Notes under the pieces: model-generated
What the model was told of the DNA's origin: nothing
What the model saw: only the letters and a program-made list of their open reading frames with translations
Databases searched by the model: none
Assembly: GCA_025370055.1 (NCBI GenBank)
Contig: CP073041.1
Span: 1,364,001 to 1,428,000, forward strand
Direction of reading: 5' to 3'
Source of the DNA: Woronichinia naegeliana WA131
GTDB taxonomy: Bacteria; Cyanobacteriota; Cyanobacteriia; Cyanobacteriales; Microcystaceae
Length of the DNA stretch: 64,000 nt
Position numbers and translations under genes: made by a program
Shown: one piece after another, positions 26,457-35,200 of the stretch
How positions within the stretch are numbered: position 1 is the first letter of the stretch
Layout: each line of letters begins with the position of its first letter

Positions 26457-27041
26457 TTAAAGGGTTTTACTCAGTAGCAATCTCCTCGGTTGCCAAAATA
26501 ACCAATCTGGCCAATTTAGGCGATTGTGTTGCCATTGATAACCCATATTTTCGTAAAGTGTCTTAGCCGCCAGATTATTGTCAAGAACGTGCAAAGACAG
26601 ATTGAGACAATTCCAGTCCTGGGCTACTTGTTCGCATTTTAACAAAAGTTGCTGGCCAATTCCTTGTCTGCGATAGGCAGGACTGACAGCCAAATTAGAA
26701 ATGTAGCAGATTTTAGTCGGCGTATAAAACCAACCTCGTAGCGCGATTTCAACCGTCCCTAAAATGTGTTGATTTTCAGAAGATAGGGCCACTAAGCATT
26801 GATAATCAGGAGAATTTCCTCGCAAACGGGTGCGTAAATCTTCATGAATCCCTAGGCGTAACAAGGGAGATAACCAGGCAGTCTGATTGGTCGTTGGGTG
26901 GAAACTTTGCATCAAAACATCGGCTAAACCTTTAATATCCTCAGTCTTAGCAAAACGGATCTGAATGGCAGGGGGGGGGACTGTCTTGGCGTTAAGGTTT
27001 GATAAGTACACAAGTTTAGAATTAAAGAGGCAGAAGTCCAC
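26457..27041 (-). CDS. GNAT family N-acetyltransferase
   Basis: A 194-residue acetyltransferase. The GNAT fold runs from IQIRFAKTEDIKGLADVLMQSF; motif A is CYISNLAVSPAYRRQGIGQQLLLKCEQ, with the acetyl-CoA loop RRQGIGQQ, then NLSLHVLDNNLAAKTLYENMGYQ. This resembles cyanobacterial Rim-like or ribosomal-type GNATs; the substrate is unknown. The N-terminal 25 residues precede the fold and include a Pro run coded by a C9 tract (26971-26979). The start used is the first ATG; a shorter start is possible. Confidence 0.8.
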   Translation of the reverse strand: MDFCLFNSKLVYLSNLNAKTVPPPAIQIRFAKTEDIKGLADVLMQSFHPTTNQTAWLSPLLRLGIHEDLRTRLRGNSPDYQCLVALSSENQHILGTVEIALRGWFYTPTKICYISNLAVSPAYRRQGIGQQLLLKCEQVAQDWNCLNLSLHVLDNNLAAKTLYENMGYQWQHNRLNWPDWLFWQPRRLLLSKTL

Positions 27042-27231
27042 ATTTCCCTCTAAAAATGAATTATAAGGTGTGAGGATAGGCTCGTTTTAGCAATTTTGGC
27101 GATCCATTCAGGATAACAGGGGTTGACAGGGGGATTATTCCTTTGCAATGTTTGGATTTTAACCTGTAATGCTGATCTTGGGCTAAGGTTTTTCAATTTT
27201 GTAAGACTTTGATCATTTTATTAATCAGACT

Positions 27232-28185
27232 TTATTGATCAGATTTTTTTGTATCAGCTTCAAGGTAGGCCAGGACGGACGACAAAACCTGTTCTAGTAA
27301 ATCAGGCGCGATCGCGGTAAACCATTGAATAGTGGGATCACCCCGAAACCAGGTGCGTTGTCGTTTGGCAAATTGTCTGGTATGAAGAATAATCTCAGCG
27401 ATCGCCGTTGGTAAATTAATTTGACCGAGAAGATACTGTGTGATTTCGGCATAACCGAGGGTCTTTAAAAGAGGAAGATCCCAACCATATTTAGCCGCTA
27501 ATTGGCTGACTTCAGTAATCAATCCTTGCTCAATCATGGTTTGAGTTCGCTGTTCAATGCGGGGCTGAAGTTGCTCTGGACTACAATCTAAACCAATTTG
27601 TAAAATCGGATAATTGGGCGGATTGGTTCCCTGTTGTTGGGAAATGGGTTGGCCGGTAACATAAAAAACCTCTAGGGCGCGGAGGGTACGGACTTGATCC
27701 TGAGCATGAATTTTTTGAAGAGAGAGGGGATCAACTTGTTCTAGTAATTGATAACATTGGGGCTGGCCTAATGTTTGTAATTGTTGGCGCAGCAGAGGTT
27801 GGGAAGCTACTCTTGGAATTTTTAAACCCTGGGTAATCGCCTTAATATAAAGCCCAGTGCCACCGACTAACAGTATGGGTGAGGGCAAAGTTTGAATTAA
27901 TTTTTGTGCTTGTTCTTGATATTCTGCTAGGGTTAAAGTCTGAGTAGGTTCACAGATATCTAATAAATAGTGAGGCACTAATTGCTGTTCTGCTAAACTA
28001 GGTTTGGCTGTGCCAATATCAAATTCTCGATAGATTTGTCGAGAGTCAGCACTTAAAATAGCACCCTGCAAACGTTGGGCCAGTTGTAGTGCCAGTCCCG
28101 ATTTACCAGAGGCTGTGGCTCCACAGATCACAATCACTTTAGGCGATCGCCTCATAGCCGAATTCGATTGGGGATTTTCGCTCAC
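27232..28185 (-). CDS. miaA: tRNA dimethylallyltransferase
   Basis: A 317-residue MiaA, which transfers a dimethylallyl group to A37 of tRNAs reading UNN codons. The P-loop is VIVCGATASGKSGLALQLA at about residues 18-36, followed by ILSADSRQIYREFDIGTAKPS, the substrate-binding ILLVGGTGLYIKAITQGL and a C-terminal RQFAKRQRTWFRGD. Length and motifs are normal. The leader upstream contains a 10-bp tandem repeat. Confidence 0.95.
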   Translation of the reverse strand: MSENPQSNSAMRRSPKVIVICGATASGKSGLALQLAQRLQGAILSADSRQIYREFDIGTAKPSLAEQQLVPHYLLDICEPTQTLTLAEYQEQAQKLIQTLPSPILLVGGTGLYIKAITQGLKIPRVASQPLLRQQLQTLGQPQCYQLLEQVDPLSLQKIHAQDQVRTLRALEVFYVTGQPISQQQGTNPPNYPILQIGLDCSPEQLQPRIEQRTQTMIEQGLITEVSQLAAKYGWDLPLLKTLGYAEITQYLLGQINLPTAIAEIILHTRQFAKRQRTWFRGDPTIQWFTAIAPDLLEQVLSSVLAYLEADTKKSDQ

Positions 28186-28213
28186 AATATTGTCAAGATA
28201 GTATAGTTTCTCG

Positions 28214-28249
28214 ATAAAAATTCATAAAAATTCATAAAAATTCATAAAA
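28214..28249. repeat. ATAAAAATTC tandem repeat in the miaA leader
   Basis: Three successive 10-bp units ATAAAAATTC, with a partial fourth, lie 29-64 bp upstream of the miaA start. Ten bases is close to one helical turn of DNA, so the tract would give phased A-tracts and intrinsic curvature, which can influence promoter strength. The repeat is seen directly; a regulatory effect is inferred. Confidence 0.7.
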
Positions 28250-28321
28250 GTTTTATAGTCTCGCAAATTATACTTTGTTTAAGCATTCATTAAGTATTCA
28301 GCTTGAGATAATTAGGTCATC

Positions 28322-30739
28322 CTAAGAGGGGTCAAGTAAGATTTCCATTAACCAACTATTTTGGAGTTCTATTTTAACAATAGAGAGGGCTTTTTCGAGA
28401 TCTATTTCTAAATCCCGATTATAGATATCCGTGACCAGCTTATAAAGTAGTTCAAAGTCAAGTCGATCTTCTTTTTCCATCATACAGAAACGACCATTAG
28501 CCGCATTCTTCAGTTTCTCAATTTCTTCTTGGCCTACTTTACCTATAATCTTATCTTTACGGCGATCGCGCCAGATGCTAAACTGAATATCCTTGTGCAG
28601 AATGACCAATTCGTTGAAATTTTTAATGCGATTAGTAAAGAAAGTGCCATCTAAATTGAGAAAGGCGATCGCTTGACGATGGTTCTGATGTTGAATGACT
28701 AAATGTTCGGGCAATTTTTTTTTGCCAAAGCGAAGATAATCAATGGTAAAATTACCTGCTAACTGAAACGCTTCGGTAATGACCTTAAATTTACCCACAT
28801 CATCGGTGTCAGTAATAATCTGTAGTTTGTCGTAATCCTGCTCTAATATTAGACGATTTTTTATCAGGAACTCTTGCACCAAATTAGGGCCAATCGATGT
28901 CGGTAAAGAGGGCGTAGATTCAGAACAGGATGAAGGAAATTCTAATAAAGCTTGACTGAGGGTTTGAAAGAGGTGTTTAAAAGACTGAAACTCTTTTTCT
29001 AATTGGGTTAGCCGCTTATTCAGAGAGACATTCTCTTTCTCTATGGAAGATAAATGAGTTTGAGAAGACGTTAGCGGCGGTGATAGGGGAATACCCCGAA
29101 TTTTGTGGAGATAATGTTCGGCTGCACTATTCAAAATACTGCGAATGGAACCATGATTCAAAATCCTAGTAATTTCTGATGCAGTAAATAATTTTTCTAA
29201 TTCCAAACCAACGGCTTGGGCTTTAATGATCAGGATTTCCTTTAATTTCTCATCCGTTGGCCGGTTAAGCAGGACTTGATTTTGGGAAACACGATCAATA
29301 ATTGAATTATCAAGCTTGCCTTGGAATTGTTGCCAACGATCTGGAAAAAGATTGAGGATAATTAAACTATTGGGTACATGGGTAAAAATCTCTTTGACGG
29401 CTTCACCAAAATTAAGCAATAAGGTTTCATTTTGTTCTAATCCTAATAATTCCAACTGATCAAAAATAATAATTAAGGGTTCATCCAACAGAGATAATTT
29501 ACTAAAAACGGCAATGGCTTCTAGAGAAAAAGCTTCTTTACTGAGTTCCTCACTCCAGTTATCCAAACCAATCAGTTCTAATTCTCCCTCCGTTAATTCC
29601 TCCGCCGCTAACCAACGAGTTACTAATTCCTTATAACGGCGATCGCTGTATCGACAAAATTTAATAATGCCCTTAATAATCTTAGGCGCGTAGCCCGCAA
29701 TTCCATATTCACTCATCCACCATTCATTGGTGCGTTTTTCAATATGTTCCCAGTAACTTTTTTTCTTTTGACTCGTTTCTGTTCTCAGATGTTCATAGAG
29801 ATTTAACGGATTACTTCTAACCGCATTCATAATATCCTGATCTTTCTGGTTCAGAGAAATCAGACTGGTGTGGCTAATTAATTTAACAAAACTATGGGCC
29901 AATAAAAATTCTAACTGAGTGTAACCTATTTCAGAAATTTTATAGACAAAAGACTCTAAAATACGGCTATAAATATGATAAAGTACCGCTTTAGGATTAT
30001 TGGGATGACGAATAAAAAGCAGACGATTAACTTGAAGTAATTCCTTCGCCAATCGCATCATTAAATGAGTTTTGCCACTACCAGGTTCTCCAATAACAAC
30101 GGCTCCCTTGGACTGATGATTTTTATCCTGTTTAATATCATTAATGATCCATTTTAATCGTTCAAATTCCGCCTGATAAATACTTTTTAAATCTAAATGA
30201 TCTTGAAAAGGATTATCAACGCGACTGGAAGAAAAGGGATTAATAGAAATTGGGGACTGATTCATACTTTTTTGCTGGCGGATTTTACAATAAAGTTGAT
30301 AGGTAAATAACGCATCATAGCGAGCCGTGTGGGCCTGTTCAGGATCAAAATATTGATTATTGACCTTTAATCCTAGTTTTTGACTGAGATATTCTAAAGA
30401 ATAATTAGATAAACCTTGCAGATATTGCTGAGACAGTTCAAAAGTGCAATCCGTTGAGAGGGTAAAATAGGGAATACCTGTTTTATAGCAGCTTTGTCGC
30501 AAAACATTGAGGTCATGCCTCGCAGAATGAAAGATAACTAATTGATGATTAGCCAATAAAAAGAATTCCTGTAAAATTTGTTTGAGTGGTTTAACCTTCA
30601 GAGGCTTGCCATCATTTTCAGGGTTTTCCTTAGCAAAGGCTTCATAAATTAGTTGCCCTTGAGCGTCAATAACGGCAATTTCTCGCAAACTCTCTTTGCC
30701 TTCTGTATCGACAACAATAAAGTTAGGAAATTCTTTCAT
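28322..30739 (-). CDS. DEDDh exonuclease fused to a P-loop ATPase
   Basis: An 805-residue fusion. Residues 5-155 form a DnaQ-like DEDDh 3'-5' exonuclease: D11 and E13 (VVDTEG), D76 (SARHDLNVL), and H137 with D142 in HTARYDA. Residues about 190-560 are an AAA/STAND-like ATPase: Walker A GEPGSGKT at 217-224, Walker B-like LIIIFDQLELLG around 422-433, and a winged-helix lid region. A coiled coil at about 575-605 leads to a C-terminal alpha/beta domain (about 640-800) I do not recognise. No operon partner is seen. The architecture suggests ATP-gated nucleic-acid processing, possibly defence, but this is inference. Confidence 0.75.
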   Translation of the reverse strand: MKEFPNFIVVDTEGKESLREIAVIDAQGQLIYEAFAKENPENDGKPLKVKPLKQILQEFFLLANHQLVIFHSARHDLNVLRQSCYKTGIPYFTLSTDCTFELSQQYLQGLSNYSLEYLSQKLGLKVNNQYFDPEQAHTARYDALFTYQLYCKIRQQKSMNQSPISINPFSSSRVDNPFQDHLDLKSIYQAEFERLKWIINDIKQDKNHQSKGAVVIGEPGSGKTHLMMRLAKELLQVNRLLFIRHPNNPKAVLYHIYSRILESFVYKISEIGYTQLEFLLAHSFVKLISHTSLISLNQKDQDIMNAVRSNPLNLYEHLRTETSQKKKSYWEHIEKRTNEWWMSEYGIAGYAPKIIKGIIKFCRYSDRRYKELVTRWLAAEELTEGELELIGLDNWSEELSKEAFSLEAIAVFSKLSLLDEPLIIIFDQLELLGLEQNETLLLNFGEAVKEIFTHVPNSLIILNLFPDRWQQFQGKLDNSIIDRVSQNQVLLNRPTDEKLKEILIIKAQAVGLELEKLFTASEITRILNHGSIRSILNSAAEHYLHKIRGIPLSPPLTSSQTHLSSIEKENVSLNKRLTQLEKEFQSFKHLFQTLSQALLEFPSSCSESTPSLPTSIGPNLVQEFLIKNRLILEQDYDKLQIITDTDDVGKFKVITEAFQLAGNFTIDYLRFGKKKLPEHLVIQHQNHRQAIAFLNLDGTFFTNRIKNFNELVILHKDIQFSIWRDRRKDKIIGKVGQEEIEKLKNAANGRFCMMEKEDRLDFELLYKLVTDIYNRDLEIDLEKALSIVKIELQNSWLMEILLDPS

Positions 30740-30843
30740 TTGGCATTGTCAATGGGCATTAATAAATAACCTTTGATTAACGCTAGATTTTAATAATATA
30801 GAACAGAGATTCTAGATTCGCGCTGTAGCAAGGGTTTCAGGTT

Positions 30844-30987
30844 TTAGTTCGCGTAATACGGGGTAAAATTCAACGGGATTAACAAGTTCATTTTACAGGT
30901 AGAAATTTCGCGCATTGTGCCTTTATGAACCTGAAAACGCCGAGAAATATCTTTAACGGTTTTGTATTGGAGTAGGGTTTGCGGCAT
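30844..30987 (-). CDS. 47-residue helix-turn-helix-like ORF
   Basis: A short frame from ATG at 30987 to TAA at 30844. Residues 9-28 (KTVKDISRRFQVHKGTMREI) look like a helix-turn-helix of the excisionase or transposase N-terminal type, while the last 17 residues have no recognisable fold. It is probably a fragment of a longer regulator or transposase rather than an intact gene. Confidence 0.3.
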   Translation of the reverse strand: MPQTLLQYKTVKDISRRFQVHKGTMREISTCKMNLLIPLNFTPYYAN

Positions 30988-31126
30988 GGGATAAAGTCCT
31001 CATAACCTTCATTTGACTTTATTATACTGTCAATTGACTTGGGTATTAAGTTTAAGAAAATTAGGGGCGATCTTTGATTATTTCCTCGATAGGATAGATA
31101 AAACGATTTTCATAGAGAATCATCCC

Positions 31127-31357
31127 ATGATCACTATCTCTCTCAAAGAAGCCCAAGCCCAACTACCCGATCTTATTCATAACCTTAAATTAGGGGAAGA
31201 GTTGTTAATTACTGATAATGATCGCCTACTCGCCAAATTAGTTGGGCAATCCTCAACGCCATCCCAGCGTCCAGGCCCAGGGCTATGCAAAGGAATGATA
31301 ACCATCGTGGTTGATGATGAGGAACACCTGCAAGAGTTTGCGGAGTATCTGCCTTGA
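31127..31357 (+). CDS. Phd/YefM-type antitoxin
   Basis: A 76-residue antitoxin. I start it at the ATG at 31127 (MITISLKEAQAQLPDLIHNL), which gives the classical Phd N-terminus; the frame is open upstream to 31013 but those residues are unlike the family. The segment LKLGEELLITDNDRLLAKLVG is the conserved second beta element. Downstream, overlapping its stop, lies a PIN toxin gene that is frameshifted, so this antitoxin may now be an orphan. Confidence 0.8.
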   Translation: MITISLKEAQAQLPDLIHNLKLGEELLITDNDRLLAKLVGQSSTPSQRPGPGLCKGMITIVVDDEEHLQEFAEYLP

Positions 31358-31478
31358 AATACTTGTTAGATTCCCACACCCTCTTTGGTACACACTCAAC
31401 GATTCCCAACTGAGCAGTACCGCCACCAAGCTCATTATTGACAAAAATACAGATAAGTTTAATCCTCTAGGCGATCGC
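31354..31478 (+). pseudogene. frameshifted and truncated VapC-like PIN toxin
   Basis: From a TTG at 31354 the codons read LKYLLDSHTL, the start of a VapC PIN domain with its first catalytic Asp. A frameshift at about 31381-31385 moves the sequence to the next frame, which reads LWYTLNDSQLSSTATKLIID to about 31445. Only about 35 of 130 residues remain before unrelated sequence. It is the broken partner of the Phd-type antitoxin, whose stop it overlaps. Confidence 0.7.
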
Positions 31479-31617
31479 ATATCGGAGTGTGGAAATACAG
31501 TAGATTAAATTTTGGAAATACTGAAAAGCGAACCGCTAAATTTCCCTTAGTAAAACACAAATCTAACCAATTTCTAAAAGGTGATTTCTTGCCATTCCTG
31601 AGCATCAATAAAAACGA

Positions 31618-31833
31618 TCATCCTCTAGTAAAAAGCTTTTGACCAGAAGGACGATTACTGTCAATAATTTCTTTGACTATTTCCCAATTTTTAGAGTTTT
31701 CTTCTGCTTCTTCTTCCGTGACCTTTTCTTCCATTTTTTGCTGTAACCAGGTCATTAATGGCTTATTTTTCTCTAGTTGTTCTTCAGGGGTTTTACCCAG
31801 ATGTTTGAGATAGGGCGCGAAGGTGTGTTTCAT
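31618..31833 (-). CDS. small charged hypothetical protein
   Basis: A 71-residue, very charged and helical protein (MKHTFAPYLKHLGKTPEEQ, then LQQKMEEKVTEEEAEENSKN). No family is recognised. Length, a clean ATG and an open flank support it, but it could be spurious. It lies on the same strand as the giant GTPase, about 420 bp beyond that gene's end, with repeats in between. Confidence 0.45.
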   Translation of the reverse strand: MKHTFAPYLKHLGKTPEEQLEKNKPLMTWLQQKMEEKVTEEEAEENSKNWEIVKEIIDSNRPSGQKLFTRG

Positions 31834-31904
31834 AGATAGTGACCTTTCAGAGCTACTTTCCCTAAATTATACCTTCTAATTCAATTGGACATTGGGCTGA
31901 AGAG

Positions 31905-32120
31905 AGTCAGGGGCGATCGCGGGTTGGGGTGTGGAAATATAGTCGCCTTCTGAAGAGAATCACGAGTGATCGAATAGAAATCTACTACGCAGCGATCGCG
32001 GGTTGGAGTTTGGAAGAATCCTAATTCAGTAAAGCCTTCTGAGTTTAGGAAAAGGGCTAGGCAAAAATAGAAAATTTTACTAAGGGATAAAACGCGATCG
32101 CCGATCCTGTAAAGCGCGTC
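31905..32120. repeat. HIP1-centred direct repeats
   Basis: The phrase GCGATCGCGGGTTGG occurs at about 31913 and 31991, each followed by a similar GTGTGGAA/TTTGGAAG tail, with another GCGATCGC near 32094. This 78-bp spaced duplication sits in the roughly 420-bp gap downstream of the giant GTPase gene. No gene is seen here. Confidence 0.5.
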
Positions 32121-32251
32121 AGCAAAGCATAACGTATAACAAGATCTCAAGAATTAGTCCTATACAGATAAGAATTTGAAGGTCATAATGCAAAACTTCA
32201 TTCTTCTTAATCCTTCTTGTTGAGAGTTTATACAAAAAAATGATAAAACCT

Positions 32252-35200
32252 CTAACCCTCAATTATCTTCCGCAACTTTTCAATTTCTTTCTCTTTACTG
32301 AGTGACTTCCAAGATTCAGGAATATCTGGTTCGTCAGCATTATATAGTATAGCAAGCTCAGAAGAATAAGCTGCCATAAACCACTTCCAGTAGCTTCCAA
32401 CTTCTAGGCTAAGATCACCATTAATTTTCCACGAAGCATAGTAATCATTAACTTTCCGATAATCTTTGTAAAGACGGTATTCCCCATTAGTATCGTAGTT
32501 TATAAATGATCCCTCTCCTGCTACATCTTGTTGGCAAGTTTCTATAGCCAGTTTTGGTTTTCCATAAACAGGACGATAGCCAGTTATACCTTGTGGACGA
32601 TGATAAGGAGTTCCATGATTTCCCTCATGATTATGATCTTTATCCACCCCCCCAGCAATACAAATCTCCCCACAGAAGGGACAACTCTTTAGACAACCAA
32701 TCCGCAGACGAATTATGTCATTCACAACATCGCTTCTCAAATTAATATATTTCTTAGTTTGTGAATTAGAAAAATCACTTAATTTGCTAGCTAGTTCTGA
32801 TTTTGTAGTATTCAATTCCTTACTAATTTCAGCTTGAAAATATGAGAAATCAAAATTCCCCTCAAAACTAGAACCCAAAATCTCAATCCTTTCAATATTT
32901 TTGAGAATAAGATGTTCTCTTGTCAATTCACGAAATTTCTTAGTCCAATTGGCAATAAAATGGGAATTTTCATCTTGACTTTTAATGTATCGATTTGTTG
33001 ATTCTACAAAATTTGTAGCCAAATCTAATAATATTTTGATTTTGGCTTCTATGAGACCTTTAATACCCTTATCTGTAGTATTAAATTCGTCAAAATAATT
33101 AGATATCCAGCTTTTAATACTCTGTTCAGGCTTTTTGATATAAGTATAATAAGAATTTATGTCCCCCTTCTGTGCAAGAGAAACCAGAATACTCGCTATT
33201 AACGATTGCTTATCAGTAAGGATTGTGAAATTCTCACTCAACATCTTATTGCCTATTTCAGATTGTAAACTCGCTTCTATCTTCTCAGCCATTCCTTGCC
33301 TGATAATCTCACAGAATACCGATACCATAGTACTAACCAAATTTTCTTTGTTAAAACCAGCTTTAAAAATCCCAAAATAATATTCTTTGTCGAGATTTTT
33401 AATTGGATCATGATTGTCTCTGTATTTTTGATCTATTTTTTTCAAACGTTCGATGGCATAACCACAGATAATGATTGTTAAGTCAATCTTTAACTCTGAA
33501 GTTAAACTAAAAGCAAAGTTTTTAGATAATTCCTTAGATTTTTTTTCTATGGTACTCTTAATTTTTTGGATAATATTGCCAATATCAGTGTCATTGTATG
33601 GACGGGAATTATCCTCTTTGTCTCGCAGAAGCTTAATTACATACTCAAATAACTTATTTTTTATTTCTTCGATCTCGTTGATAACTTGATTCTCTTTTTC
33701 CTTAGAGAAAAAATCTGCGATGTTATCAATGATGTTATCAATGATGTTATCATTCAAGTCTGTTTTTTTATAGTGACTTTTCTTCACAGAAAGATCACTA
33801 TAATTAAGTGTTTCACGTTTTTGTATTTTGTTGATAATTTGTTTAGAGTTAGAGGGATAAACAATTTCTAAACTTCTTTCATTATGCTTTTCTACCTTTG
33901 CTGGTTTTAGACGATTTTTGTCGTATTCTCTCCTTAACTCAGCTATCCAAACTTCCCATTGAGGGTCAAACAGTTCTCTTAGTTCTTCTTCAGAAAAACT
34001 AAGCATTTTTTCTTGCTCATTTTGACTTTTCTTCTGTTCCTGCACAAATTTTCGTATCATCCCAGTAATTTTTTCTTCATATCCCTCCCCTGCGATACAA
34101 ATCTTAATTTCAGCTAGTCTATTATCATGATAATTTTGAATCTGCTCATTTTTTTCTCTTATCAAACTATTCTTCAAGTCTTTTAGTCTAGCAAAGGTAC
34201 TTGTTTGCCATTGCTTCATTGAGCCGTCATACATTTCTTTTGATTTTGTGAAGAACTGTTTTAAACTTTCTTCTTGCTTCAAGAATATTTCCTCTATTTT
34301 ATCTGATAATTCAGGCTTTAATTTTTCAAATACTTGAGATAATTCCGCCTCATTAGCGCAATTCATAATTTCAGTATGTGATTTCGCCATAAAATCCGTT
34401 ACTGGAATCTGAAATTCTGTTTCTATCTGACTCCAAAATTTATCTAGTTCTCCTCTAGCTTGAGTTTCAATAATATTTTTAAACTGATAAACAAAATGCT
34501 CGTTTTTAATGGCATTCCAAAGATTATTCAAATGTTGATAAAAGTCAGCGATTGATAATTGATTCCTTGAATTTAACCCTTGAATAATTCTGCTTTTAAG
34601 TCCATTTACCTGTTTACTATAGTTAGGAATAACGGCATTTCTTTCATCATCACCTTCATGAAGAGAAGACAAATATTCTACATCTTCCGTCAGATTAAAA
34701 TTAATTACATCTTTGAATAGTTTAATTGGTTTCTCTTCATGCTTACAGATCATTTCTGTAGAATTGTCAAGAGTTTCGCTCAAAACACGCTTTTGAGTAA
34801 TTAATCTGCTCGGATCTGCTATGTTAGAGCGGTAAACAATTTTAGTTTTAGGACGCAAATTAACCTTTTTCATTCTTAAAAAAGCATGAACAGAAATAGG
34901 CAAAATTTCCTGTAAGTAAGAAATCTCTTCTGCTGAAGGGACTTTAATTAAAGTCAGATTACTTAAGCCAATTACAAAAGTTGAAAGTTCATTATCATGT
35001 TTCTGAGTTGAATTAGAAGAAAGCTCTGGAGATTTTAAACCTTCTGTATCCACTACAAAAATATAGTCAACATTATATTTTTCTCGTAATTTCTGTTCTA
35101 ATTTTACTGGTTGTAAATAAACACCTTTTGTGCAACGACCTGCGCTAACAGCAAATTGCAAACCAAACATAGTATTCAATAAAGTTGATTTACCAGAACT

